Shown here piece by piece: positions 1 to 5,422 of a stretch of 5,422 bases of DNA (the first letter of the stretch is position 1; the number at the start of each line of letters is the position of its first letter). The notes beneath the pieces are model-generated. The model was not told the DNA's origin and ran no database searches. It saw only the letters and a list, made by a program, of their open reading frames with translations. This DNA is from Bacteroidota bacterium (GTDB lineage Bacteria > Bacteroidota > Bacteroidia > CAMBQF01): NCBI GenBank assembly GCA_027483285.1, contig JAIXUZ010000056.1, forward strand, positions 1 to 5,422, written 5' to 3'. The translations under genes were made by a program, and so were the position numbers.

Positions 1-15
1 AAGCGGGCAATGTAC

Positions 16-20
16 AAAGG
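16..20 (+). promoter_or_regulatory. Shine-Dalgarno-like AAAGG supporting the start at 28
   Basis: AAAGG ends 7 nt before the ATG at 28. It lies inside the reading frame if the ATG at 10 is used, so it favours the internal start. Such motifs are weak evidence in Bacteroidota, where Shine-Dalgarno use is low. Confidence 0.4.
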
Positions 21-27
21 TAACTAT

Positions 28-1221
28 ATGCGCTTTTTAACAGCCAATTATGTTTATCCCGTATCAACAGCCCCTGTTGAAAATGGGGTATTGGTAACAG
101 AAGATAACGGACGGATTGTGAGCCTGCTACGCCCTGGCGATGTTGGGTACGCCGCCACAGCACCCAATGCGCAGCACTTTGAGGGGATTTTAACCCCGGG
201 TTTTGTAAACGCCCATTGCCATTTAGAGCTATCGTACCTAAAGGGAAAGATTGCTAAACATACAGGCCTTTCGGGTTTTGTTAAAGAGATGATGGCGGTA
301 CGCAAATGGCAGTCCGACGAGGAGGTTTTTGGCGCTATTGAAGATGCCGAAAATGAAATGCTACGTAATGGCATTGTAGCCGTTGGCGATATTAGCAATA
401 GCGATTTTACCTTTGCCCAAAAGGCTAAGCGCAACATGCTCTACCATACGTTTATAGAGCTTTTTGGGTTGAATGCCGACAAAGCCGAAGAGGTGTTTGC
501 CAATGGCGAAACCCTTTTGCGCCAACTGGAAGAGTTACTACCCAATGCCCCGGCTAACATTACGCCGCATGCTACCTACTCACTGTCTACCAAACTGCTA
601 AAGTTGATAGCCGAGCATAATTACCTGCGCGATGGGGTAATCTCTATCCACAACCAGGAAACCGAGGGCGAGAATGAGCTGTTCCGCACAGGTACAGGCC
701 CTATGGCAGAGCAAATGGCAAAGTTTGGACTGGATTTAAGTACTTATAAGCCAACGGGGTTTAATTCGTTGCCATCAACCGTAGTGCACCTGCCCAACTG
801 CAACCGTATACTGCTGGTGCACAACACGGTAACCACCCAAGCCGATGTGCAATGGGCCATGGATTATGGTAAAATGATGTATTGGGCTCTATGCCCCAAT
901 GCTAATTTATATATTGAAAATAAGCTACCCGATGTGCCTATGCTACGCCAAATGGGTGCTAAAATTGTGGTGGGGACGGATAGCTTAGCATCTAACGACA
1001 GCCTTTCAGTATTAGATGAATTGAAAACGATAGTGGCCAACTTCCCCGGGATACCTACCACCGAACTGATACAATGGGCTACCCTAAACGGTGCCGAAGC
1101 CCTGGGCTTTAAGCTACAGCTGGGCACCTTAGACAAAGGTAAAACTCCCGGCATAAACCATATTACGGTTGATGCTGATGGTAGGATATTTGGTGGAAGT
1201 TTAGTTACCAAACTGGCTTAA
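28..1221 (+). CDS. Amidohydrolase-superfamily deaminase, candidate aminodeoxyfutalosine deaminase
   Basis: This is a metal-dependent hydrolase of the ATZ/TRZ/S-adenosylhomocysteine-deaminase type (COG0402-like), 397 aa from this start. Visible in sequence: PGFVNAHCH with the metal-binding HxH pair (H63, H65), PHATYS (H181), a third metal ligand H208 with probable catalytic E211 in SIHNQET, H265 in LLVHN, the ALCPNANL segment (287-294), and the last metal ligand D318 in GTDSLASN. Residues 1-45 and the short C-terminus should form the composite beta-sandwich around the TIM barrel. Bacteroidota proteins of this look are often annotated as aminodeoxyfutalosine deaminase (menaquinone synthesis, futalosine route); that substrate is inference, and another amino-purine or amine is possible. 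ATG 28 is preferred because AAAGG lies 7 nt upstream and MRFLTANYVYPV resembles the usual family start. An in-frame ATG at 10 would add six residues, and the frame is open to the window edge. It is probably cytoplasmic. Confidence 0.85.
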   Translation: MRFLTANYVYPVSTAPVENGVLVTEDNGRIVSLLRPGDVGYAATAPNAQHFEGILTPGFVNAHCHLELSYLKGKIAKHTGLSGFVKEMMAVRKWQSDEEVFGAIEDAENEMLRNGIVAVGDISNSDFTFAQKAKRNMLYHTFIELFGLNADKAEEVFANGETLLRQLEELLPNAPANITPHATYSLSTKLLKLIAEHNYLRDGVISIHNQETEGENELFRTGTGPMAEQMAKFGLDLSTYKPTGFNSLPSTVVHLPNCNRILLVHNTVTTQADVQWAMDYGKMMYWALCPNANLYIENKLPDVPMLRQMGAKIVVGTDSLASNDSLSVLDELKTIVANFPGIPTTELIQWATLNGAEALGFKLQLGTLDKGKTPGINHITVDADGRIFGGSLVTKLA

Positions 1222-1250
1222 AAACTGGAAGTAAATAAAGGGCTGCACGG

Positions 1251-1286
1251 TTTTGCTGGCGCATATCTGCGTATTATCTACATTTG
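1251..1286 (+). promoter_or_regulatory. Candidate Bacteroidota sigma-70 promoter of tilS
   Basis: TACATTTG at 1279-1286 is an exact match to the Bacteroidota -7 consensus TAnnTTTG. A TTTG at 1252-1255 could be the -33 element, but its 23-nt spacing is a little long, so only the -7 part is strong. The motif ends 16 nt before the tilS ATG, implying a leader of roughly 10-13 nt. It suggests that tilS has its own promoter, separate from the amidohydrolase gene 81 nt upstream. Confidence 0.5.
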
Positions 1287-1302
1287 TACTACAAAATATT
1301 TT

Positions 1303-2631
1303 ATGCACCCATTAGCCGCCCGTTTACAGGATTTTGTTGCTGCCGAGGATTTATTCTCTGCGGGCAACCACCTGCTGGTGGCAGTTAGCGGGGGCATAGA
1401 CTCTATGGTGCTGCTGCATATATTGCAAAACACAGGCCATAAACTAAGTGTAGCCCATTGCAACTTTAAACTGCGTGGGGCCGATGCCGATGCTGACGAG
1501 GCTTTTGTAAAGGCCTATTGCAAAAAACACAAGCTTGCCCTGCATGCCGAAAGCTTTAAAACCAAGGAGGTGGCAAAGCAAAATGGCGAGTCGATACAAA
1601 TGGCGGCGAGGAGGTTGCGGTATGAGTGGTTTGAGGCCCTTACCCGCATTCATGCTTATGACTATATAACTACCGCGCACAATGCCAACGATGTTGCCGA
1701 AACGTTTTTTGTAAACCTTAGCCGCGGCACAGGCTTGAGTGGCTTAACGGGAATCAAACCTAAAATAGGCAACCTGGTAAGGCCGTTGCTTTTTGCCACC
1801 CGTGCTGAGATTGAAGCCTATGCCAAAGCCAACAAGATTAAATGGCGCGAGGATAAGAGCAACCAAAGTGTAAAATACCGCCGCAACCTTATACGCCATA
1901 AGGTGGTGCCGGTGTTTGAGAAGATAAACCCATCATTCAGCCAAAGCATTGTAAAAACCATTGCAAGGCTAGAACAGAGTAACAAAGTGCTTAAGCAGTT
2001 TATTGATGGGGCGCTGGAAGATGTTATTACCGCAAAAGGCGATAAGCTACATATTGAAATTGCGCAGTTGAAAAAGCTACAGCCCTTGGGTTTGTATTTG
2101 TTTGAACTATTGCACCCCTATGGTTTTAATGCCGAGCAGATAGAAGATATTGAACAGGCTTTGCAGCGCCAAACAGGGCAGCACTTTATTGCTGATGAGT
2201 ATGAGTTGTTACACGACAGGGGTTTTCTCATCGTTCGCCCTAAAAAGCAGCGCGAGGTAAAAGAGTACACCATTGAAAAAGGCACAAAGGCTATTGAAAA
2301 ACCTGTAAAGCTGTCATTTAGCGTTAAAACGTTTACTGATAAAATAAACCTGAAGCAACCAGCTACTGTGGCGTTACTTGATTTTGATAAGTTGAAATTC
2401 CCCCTAACGCTGCGCCGCTGGCGGGTAGGCGACCGTTTTCAACCTTTTGGTATGACCCAAAGCAAACTACTTAGCGACTTTTTTAAAGACAGCAAGCTTA
2501 GCCATGACGAGAAAGATGAGGTATGGCTGATGGAAAGCGGGGGCAAAATAGCATGGGTGGTAGGCTATAGGACAGATAACCGCTTTAGGGTAACCGATAA
2601 AACAAACACGGTAATTACAATAACTGCCTGA
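1303..2631 (+). CDS. tilS: tRNA(Ile)-lysidine synthetase
   Basis: TilS uses ATP and lysine to convert C34 of the CAU-anticodon tRNA-Ile to lysidine, so that it reads AUA and is charged with isoleucine. It is a cytoplasmic, normally essential enzyme. Visible in sequence: the PP-loop SGGIDS at residues 29-34; the HCNFKLRG segment (52-59, equivalent to the usual HxxHxLR); TAHNANDVAETFFVNLSRG (124-142) leading to GTGLSGL; NLVRPLL (157-163); and WREDKSN followed by YRRNLIRHKVVP (about 181-203). These make up the N-terminal synthetase domain. The C-terminal TilS_C domain is also present: LRRWRVGDRFQPFGM (370-384), SDFFKDSKLSHDEKDEVWL (391-409) and the terminal WVVGYRTDNRFRV. At 442 aa it is a full-length long-form TilS, close to the E. 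coli size. ATG 1303 puts about 28 residues before the PP-loop, as is normal. No damage is seen. Confidence 0.98.
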   Translation: MHPLAARLQDFVAAEDLFSAGNHLLVAVSGGIDSMVLLHILQNTGHKLSVAHCNFKLRGADADADEAFVKAYCKKHKLALHAESFKTKEVAKQNGESIQMAARRLRYEWFEALTRIHAYDYITTAHNANDVAETFFVNLSRGTGLSGLTGIKPKIGNLVRPLLFATRAEIEAYAKANKIKWREDKSNQSVKYRRNLIRHKVVPVFEKINPSFSQSIVKTIARLEQSNKVLKQFIDGALEDVITAKGDKLHIEIAQLKKLQPLGLYLFELLHPYGFNAEQIEDIEQALQRQTGQHFIADEYELLHDRGFLIVRPKKQREVKEYTIEKGTKAIEKPVKLSFSVKTFTDKINLKQPATVALLDFDKLKFPLTLRRWRVGDRFQPFGMTQSKLLSDFFKDSKLSHDEKDEVWLMESGGKIAWVVGYRTDNRFRVTDKTNTVITITA

Positions 2632-2698
2632 GTTATCCGTCTGCCTGTAATAACTACAAATGACTAATTGGCACATATTTTCAATAGCATGCTTTTTG

Positions 2699-2707
2699 AT
2701 ACATTTG
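2699..2707 (+). promoter_or_regulatory. Candidate Bacteroidota -7 promoter element of the lemA-TPM-TPM unit
   Basis: TACATTTG at 2700-2707 matches TAnnTTTG exactly. No clean TTTG lies at the usual -33 spacing; the nearest is a T-rich stretch at about 2678-2681. The element ends 17 nt before the lemA ATG, giving a very short A-rich leader without a Shine-Dalgarno sequence. The same octamer sits 16 nt before tilS. Confidence 0.5.
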
Positions 2708-2724
2708 TTTTAAACACATAAGAA

Positions 2725-3315
2725 ATGAGTAGAAACGTAATTATTTTAGCAGCCCTGGTGGGCTTCTTTCTAATATTTGGCCTTTGGGGCTGTTCATCAT
2801 ACAACGGTATGGTTGATAAGCAGTTGGCTGTTGATCAGAAATGGGCTGATGTGCAAAGTGCTTATCAACGCAGGTTAGACCTTATTCCTAATTTGGTGTC
2901 TACTGTAAAAGGCTATGCCGACTTTGAAAAAAGCACTTTAACAGCAGTAACAGAGGCGCGTGCTAAAGCAACCAGCATTAATATTAATGCAGCCGATATG
3001 ACGGAAGAAAACATGAAAAAATTCCAGTCGGCACAAAATGGTTTGGCAGGTGCATTAAAGAGCCTGTTGGCGGTGTCAGAAAACTACCCTGACTTAAAGG
3101 CTAACACAAACTTTTTAGAGTTGCAGACAGAGCTATCGAGGACTGAGAACAGGATAAACGTATCGAGAAACGACTATAACGCTGCTGTAAAGCTATATAA
3201 CAGCGCCGTTATGCGTTTCCCGGGTAAGATTATAGCAGGCATAACCGGCTTTGAACCCCGTGCTATGTTTACTGCTGATGCAGGCGCTGAAAAAGCCCCA
3301 ACGGTTAAATTCTAA
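2725..3315 (+). CDS. lemA: LemA family protein, membrane-anchored at the N-terminus
   Basis: LemA is a widespread helical-bundle envelope protein of unestablished biochemical function. At 196 aa it has the usual length. Residues 4-20 form one hydrophobic segment followed by GLWGCSSYNGMV; the Cys at 23 could be a lipobox Cys (LWGC), although Trp at -2 is unusual, so it may simply be a transmembrane anchor. The family hallmarks are clear: VDQKWADVQSAYQRRLDLIPNLVSTVKGYA (36-65, the most conserved LemA block), EKSTLTAVTEARAKA (68-82), LKSLLAVSENYPDLKAN (111-127), FLELQTELSRTENRI (130-144), the YNSAVMRFPG segment (158-167) and a family-typical GFEPRAMF near the end. The bundle should lie outside the cytoplasmic membrane. 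It is first in a unit with two TPM-domain genes, a known neighbourhood for lemA in many bacteria, which suggests a shared envelope role. Confidence 0.96.
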   Translation: MSRNVIILAALVGFFLIFGLWGCSSYNGMVDKQLAVDQKWADVQSAYQRRLDLIPNLVSTVKGYADFEKSTLTAVTEARAKATSININAADMTEENMKKFQSAQNGLAGALKSLLAVSENYPDLKANTNFLELQTELSRTENRINVSRNDYNAAVKLYNSAVMRFPGKIIAGITGFEPRAMFTADAGAEKAPTVKF

Positions 3316-3322
3316 TATAAGG

Positions 3323-3763
3323 ATGCAGCAACAAGAGCCATTGCTTTCTATAGCTTCTGAGCAAGAAGTAATAGCCGCCATTAAGCAGGCTGAGTTAAGA
3401 ACATCGGGCGAGATTCGTTTGCATGTTGAGCCAGCCTGCAAAGGCGATGCTTATGCACGTGCGCTGGAAGTTTTTGGCAGCCTTGGTATGCACAAAACAA
3501 AAGAGCGTAATGCTGTTTTATTTTACTTTGCTATTACAGACAGAAAGTTTTCTGTTGTGGGCGATGAAGGTATACACGCTAAGGTAAAAGATGATTTTTG
3601 GATTGCGGTGCGCGATGCTATACAAAGTAATTTTAGGGAAGGTAATTTTGTGCCGGGCCTTGTAAAAGGCATAGAAATGGCCGGAGAAAAACTCTCTGTT
3701 TATTTTCCGCGCCTGGAAGATGATTCGAACGAATTATCTGATGATATTTCAATAGGTAATTAA
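3323..3763 (+). CDS. Small soluble TPM-domain protein
   Basis: This 146-aa protein consists almost entirely of a TPM domain (PF04536; TLP18.3, Psb32, MOLO-1 family; COG3762-like). Recognisable parts are the opening helix EVIAAIKQAE (15-24), strand TSGEIRLHVEP (27-37), ERNAVLFYFAITDRKFSVVGDEGIHAKV (61-88; the family's central strands and GxEGI-like turn), and the closing helices WIAVRDAIQSNFREGNFVPGLVKGIEMAGEKLSVYFP (93-129). An acidic tail follows. There is no signal peptide or membrane segment, so it should be cytoplasmic, unlike its downstream paralogue. The ATG at 3323 starts 7 nt after the lemA stop. An in-frame ATG at 3251 would overlap lemA by 65 nt and add a non-family N-terminus, so it is rejected. 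AAGG abuts the ATG with no spacer, too close to be a normal Shine-Dalgarno site. Its stop overlaps the next gene's ATG by one base (TAATG), implying translational coupling. The molecular function is unknown. Confidence 0.9.
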   Translation: MQQQEPLLSIASEQEVIAAIKQAELRTSGEIRLHVEPACKGDAYARALEVFGSLGMHKTKERNAVLFYFAITDRKFSVVGDEGIHAKVKDDFWIAVRDAIQSNFREGNFVPGLVKGIEMAGEKLSVYFPRLEDDSNELSDDISIGN

Positions 3764-4587
3764 TGCGTAGGTATTTACTCTTTTTTATTCCGTTTTTGTT
3801 ACTGGTGTTTGTTAACGCCTGTGGAGGTAATGATTCTATGCCACCTGCAGAAGCACGTACTGAAAATGCCGGGGCAAACACAGATGTTGATTCTCCGGCT
3901 GATGCCGGGGGTGCTAACGAAATACCTGAGCCTTTGTCGCCGCCGCGCATGGTTAACGATTTTGCAGGTATGCTTAGCACTGACGAAAATAACAGGTTGG
4001 AACAAAAGCTTCGTGCTGTTAACGATAGTAATTCTATAGAGTTTGCCATAATAGCTATTAAAACCACCGGCAATTATGATATAGAGGATTATGCCCTAAA
4101 AATTGGGCGCCAGTGGGGCATAGGCAAAAAAGATAAGAATAACGGCATACTTATTCTTGTAGCGTTAGATGACCGTAAAATTGATATTGAAGTAGGCTAT
4201 GGCCTTGAAGACCGTGTTACCGACGGCCTTGCCAAACGTGTTATAGAGAATGACATAAAGCCAGCATTTAAACAAAAGAACTATTACGAAGGGCTTGATA
4301 AAGCCACAAACTCATTAATAGACATGGTTGCCGGCCGCTACCAGGCTGATGCTAAAGACAGCAGCAAAGGGCCGGGCATTGGTGTTATAATATTGATAAT
4401 TATAGGTATAATAGTATTGATATCAATTTTTGGCCGTGGCGGCGGAGGCCTGCGTAGTGGTGGAATGGGCCCTGTATTTTGGGGTGGTGGCGGTGGTGGC
4501 TCATGGGGCGGTGGCGGTGGCGGCAGCAGTTTTGGCGGCTTTGGTGGCGGTAGCTTTGGCGGCGGCGGTGCCAGCGGTAGTTGGTAG
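3763..4587 (+). CDS. Membrane-bound TPM-domain protein, YgcG-like, with lipobox and Gly-rich tail
   Basis: The 274-aa protein has, in order: a signal segment MRRYLLFFIPFLLLVFVNAC with a lipobox VNAC (Cys 20); a low-complexity Ala/Asp/Glu/Pro linker (21-61); a TPM domain (about 62-192); one strong transmembrane helix (about 206-223, mostly Ile/Val/Leu); and a Gly-rich tail (224-274) ending GGGGASGSW, as is common in this family. TPM hallmarks are VNDFAGMLS (64-72), the helix EDYALKIGRQWGIGKK (108-123), NNGILILVALDDRKIDIEVGYGLEDRVTD (126-154) and IKPAFKQKNYYEGLDKA (165-181). Family members are annotated YgcG or TPM-domain proteins; plant TLP18.3 works in photosystem II repair and shows weak phosphatase activity, but no activity can be assigned here. 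The start shares an A with the preceding stop, and AGG lies 6 nt before it. If Cys 20 is lipidated, the TPM domain is periplasmic and the Gly tail cytoplasmic. Confidence 0.93.
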   Translation: MRRYLLFFIPFLLLVFVNACGGNDSMPPAEARTENAGANTDVDSPADAGGANEIPEPLSPPRMVNDFAGMLSTDENNRLEQKLRAVNDSNSIEFAIIAIKTTGNYDIEDYALKIGRQWGIGKKDKNNGILILVALDDRKIDIEVGYGLEDRVTDGLAKRVIENDIKPAFKQKNYYEGLDKATNSLIDMVAGRYQADAKDSSKGPGIGVIILIIIGIIVLISIFGRGGGGLRSGGMGPVFWGGGGGGSWGGGGGGSSFGGFGGGSFGGGGASGSW

Positions 4588-4599
4588 TGTAGCAAACAA

Positions 4600-4680
4600 C
4601 TAAAAACGAAAAGTGAAAAATAGCATTGTTGGTATTAAAATATTGCCCACTTTTAGTTTTTAGATTTTTACTTTTAGTTT
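4600..4680 (+). repeat. A/T-rich degenerate heptad repeats forming an imperfect inverted repeat
   Basis: In the 98-nt gap after the TPM unit, CTAAAAACGAAAAGTG (4600-4615) faces CACTTTTAGTTTTTAG (4648-4663), which is its reverse complement at 15 of 16 positions, around a 32-nt loop. The right arm continues with an exact 11-nt direct repeat ACTTTTAGTTT at 4649-4659 and 4670-4680 (period 21). Read in 7-nt steps, the left arm is CTAAAAA, CGAAAAG, TGAAAAA; on the minus strand the right side reads CTAAAAG, TAAAAAT, CTAAAAA, CTAAAAG. It may act as a weak terminator for the TPM unit, with T-rich runs following the right arm. A regulatory site for the next gene, or a dispersed intergenic repeat, is equally possible. 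Confidence 0.6.
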
Positions 4681-4685
4681 ACCCC

Positions 4686-5422
4686 ATGATTACCAATTCA
4701 AGAAAAGACTCTATTTTTATAATACTGGCGGGGATATTTATTACCAACGCTGTGGTGGCCGAGGTTATTGGCAGTAAGCTGATTACACTTGGACCGTTTA
4801 CCTTAAGTATGGGTATATTGCCATGGCCTATAGTTTTCATAACTACTGATTTAATAAACGAGTACTTTGGTAAAACAGGGGTACGTAAACTGTCGTTACT
4901 TACGGCAGCGTTAATTGCGTATGCCTTTGTGGTGATATTTTTCTCTATGAAGGTTCCTGCATCGCCATTCTCAAACGTGCAGGATTATGAATATAATAAG
5001 GTACTTGGGCAATCGCAATTGATAATTGTGGGAAGCATTACCGCTTTTTTGGTAGGGCAGTTGGTTGATGTGTTTGTATTTTGGTTTTTAAGGGAGCGTA
5101 CGGGTGGAAAAATGCTATGGTTGCGGGCTACAGGTTCTACGGTAATATCGCAGCTGGTAGATTCTTTTATTGTATTGGGCATAGCCTTTTACCTGCCCGA
5201 TGTGTTTAATTTTTACGATAAACCTGCCGATAAACTGATGACCTTTAACCAATTTATAGCCATTGGCTTTACGGGTTACCTGTTTAAGCTGATAATAGCG
5301 GTGGGGCTTACCCCGGCTATCTATGCAGTGCATGGGGTTATAGACAGGTACCTTGGTAAAGATGAAGCGCACAACCTGATAAAACGCACCGCAGAACAAA
5401 CCCTGCACCACAAGGTAAAGGA
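4686..5422 (+). CDS. yhhQ: Queuosine precursor transporter, YhhQ/DUF165 family, 3' end cut by window
   Basis: This is an integral inner-membrane protein of the YhhQ family (PF02592, formerly Vut_1/DUF165), which imports queuosine precursors such as preQ0 or preQ1 for the wobble position of GUN-anticodon tRNAs. There are 245 codons from ATG 4686 with no stop before the window edge; family members are about 220-260 aa, so only a few residues are probably missing. Six hydrophobic segments are visible, at about 9-27, 40-56, 69-88, 111-135, 150-171 and 188-212. Family features include the N-terminal VVAEVIGSKLI (23-33), LPWPIVFITTDLINEYFGK (45-63) with its acidic Asp/Glu pair, the LGQSQLIIVGSITAFLVGQLVDVFVF block (107-132), WLRATGSTVISQLVDSFIV (145-163), and a hydrophilic C-terminal tail. 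No clear Shine-Dalgarno sequence precedes the start (TTTACCCC), and no exact TAnnTTTG was found in the spacer. Choice of precursor substrate cannot be read from sequence. Confidence 0.94.
   Translation, partial: MITNSRKDSIFIILAGIFITNAVVAEVIGSKLITLGPFTLSMGILPWPIVFITTDLINEYFGKTGVRKLSLLTAALIAYAFVVIFFSMKVPASPFSNVQDYEYNKVLGQSQLIIVGSITAFLVGQLVDVFVFWFLRERTGGKMLWLRATGSTVISQLVDSFIVLGIAFYLPDVFNFYDKPADKLMTFNQFIAIGFTGYLFKLIIAVGLTPAIYAVHGVIDRYLGKDEAHNLIKRTAEQTLHHKVK

Noticed and set aside
54..437. Minus-strand open frame of 127 codons, and another at 864-1211
   Set aside because: Both lie wholly inside the well-supported amidohydrolase gene and their translations show no recognisable domain.
2620..2636. 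Hairpin ATAACT-gcctg-AGTTAT spanning the tilS stop, with another ATAACT at 2650-2655
   Set aside because: The stem is only 6 bp, A/T-rich and not followed by a T-run, so it does not support an intrinsic terminator; it could be chance.
3251..3322. N-terminal extension of the soluble TPM gene from the ATG at 3251
   Set aside because: It would overlap the conserved lemA C-terminus by 65 nt and add 24 residues unlike the TPM family; the ATG at 3323 fits the 7-nt intergenic spacing.
4432..4581. Repetitive GGTGGC-type DNA resembling a tandem repeat array
   Set aside because: It is explained by the codons of the Gly-rich C-terminal tail typical of YgcG-like proteins; the units are irregular and in frame.
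4338..4595. Minus-strand proline-rich open frame of 85 codons
   Set aside because: It is the antisense reading of the Gly-rich tail (GGN codons read as Pro codons) and has no independent coding support.
4621..4628. TAGCATTG as a promoter -7 element for the transporter
   Set aside because: It has one mismatch to TAnnTTTG, lies over 55 nt from the ATG, and has no TTTG at -33 spacing.
5115..5411. Minus-strand open frames at 5115-5411 and 4985-5182
   Set aside because: They are antisense to the clear YhhQ-family coding sequence, which is easy to miss because it has no stop before the window edge.

Overview
The window looks like ordinary chromosome of a member of the Bacteroidota, probably near Chitinophagia or Sphingobacteriia. 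The grounds are: two upstream regions carrying the Bacteroidota -7 motif TAnnTTTG, mostly weak or absent Shine-Dalgarno sequences with A-rich leaders, and protein sequences that read like Bacteroidota versions of their families. The genus is not resolvable by eye. All six genes lie on the + strand. There are no signs of mobile elements, phage, CRISPR, tRNA or rRNA.

Layout: (1) 28-1221, a metal-dependent amidohydrolase of the nucleoside/amine deaminase type, a candidate aminodeoxyfutalosine deaminase. (2) 1303-2631, tilS, the tRNA-Ile lysidine synthetase, behind its own promoter-like motif. (3) 2725-4587, a compact three-gene unit behind a second promoter-like motif: lemA, a small soluble TPM-domain protein, and a membrane-bound TPM-domain protein with a lipobox and a Gly-rich tail. 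lemA and the first TPM gene are 7 nt apart; the two TPM genes overlap by one base (TAATG). (4) 4588-4685, an intergenic stretch of A/T-rich degenerate 7-nt repeats that also form an imperfect inverted repeat. (5) 4686 to the right edge, a queuosine-precursor transporter of the YhhQ/DUF165 family, cut by the window end after 245 codons and probably nearly complete.

How they fit together: LemA and the two TPM proteins very likely act together at the cell envelope, but their biochemical role is not established. TilS and the YhhQ transporter both serve wobble-position (position 34) tRNA modification, lysidine and queuosine respectively. That is a thematic link only, since they are separated by the lemA unit. 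The amidohydrolase may belong to futalosine-route menaquinone synthesis, which the window alone cannot prove.

I found no convincing previously undescribed system. The items most worth a second look are the lemA-TPM-TPM module, the unusual topology predicted for the second TPM protein, the matched promoter/short-leader geometry of tilS and lemA, and the repeat-rich spacer before the transporter.
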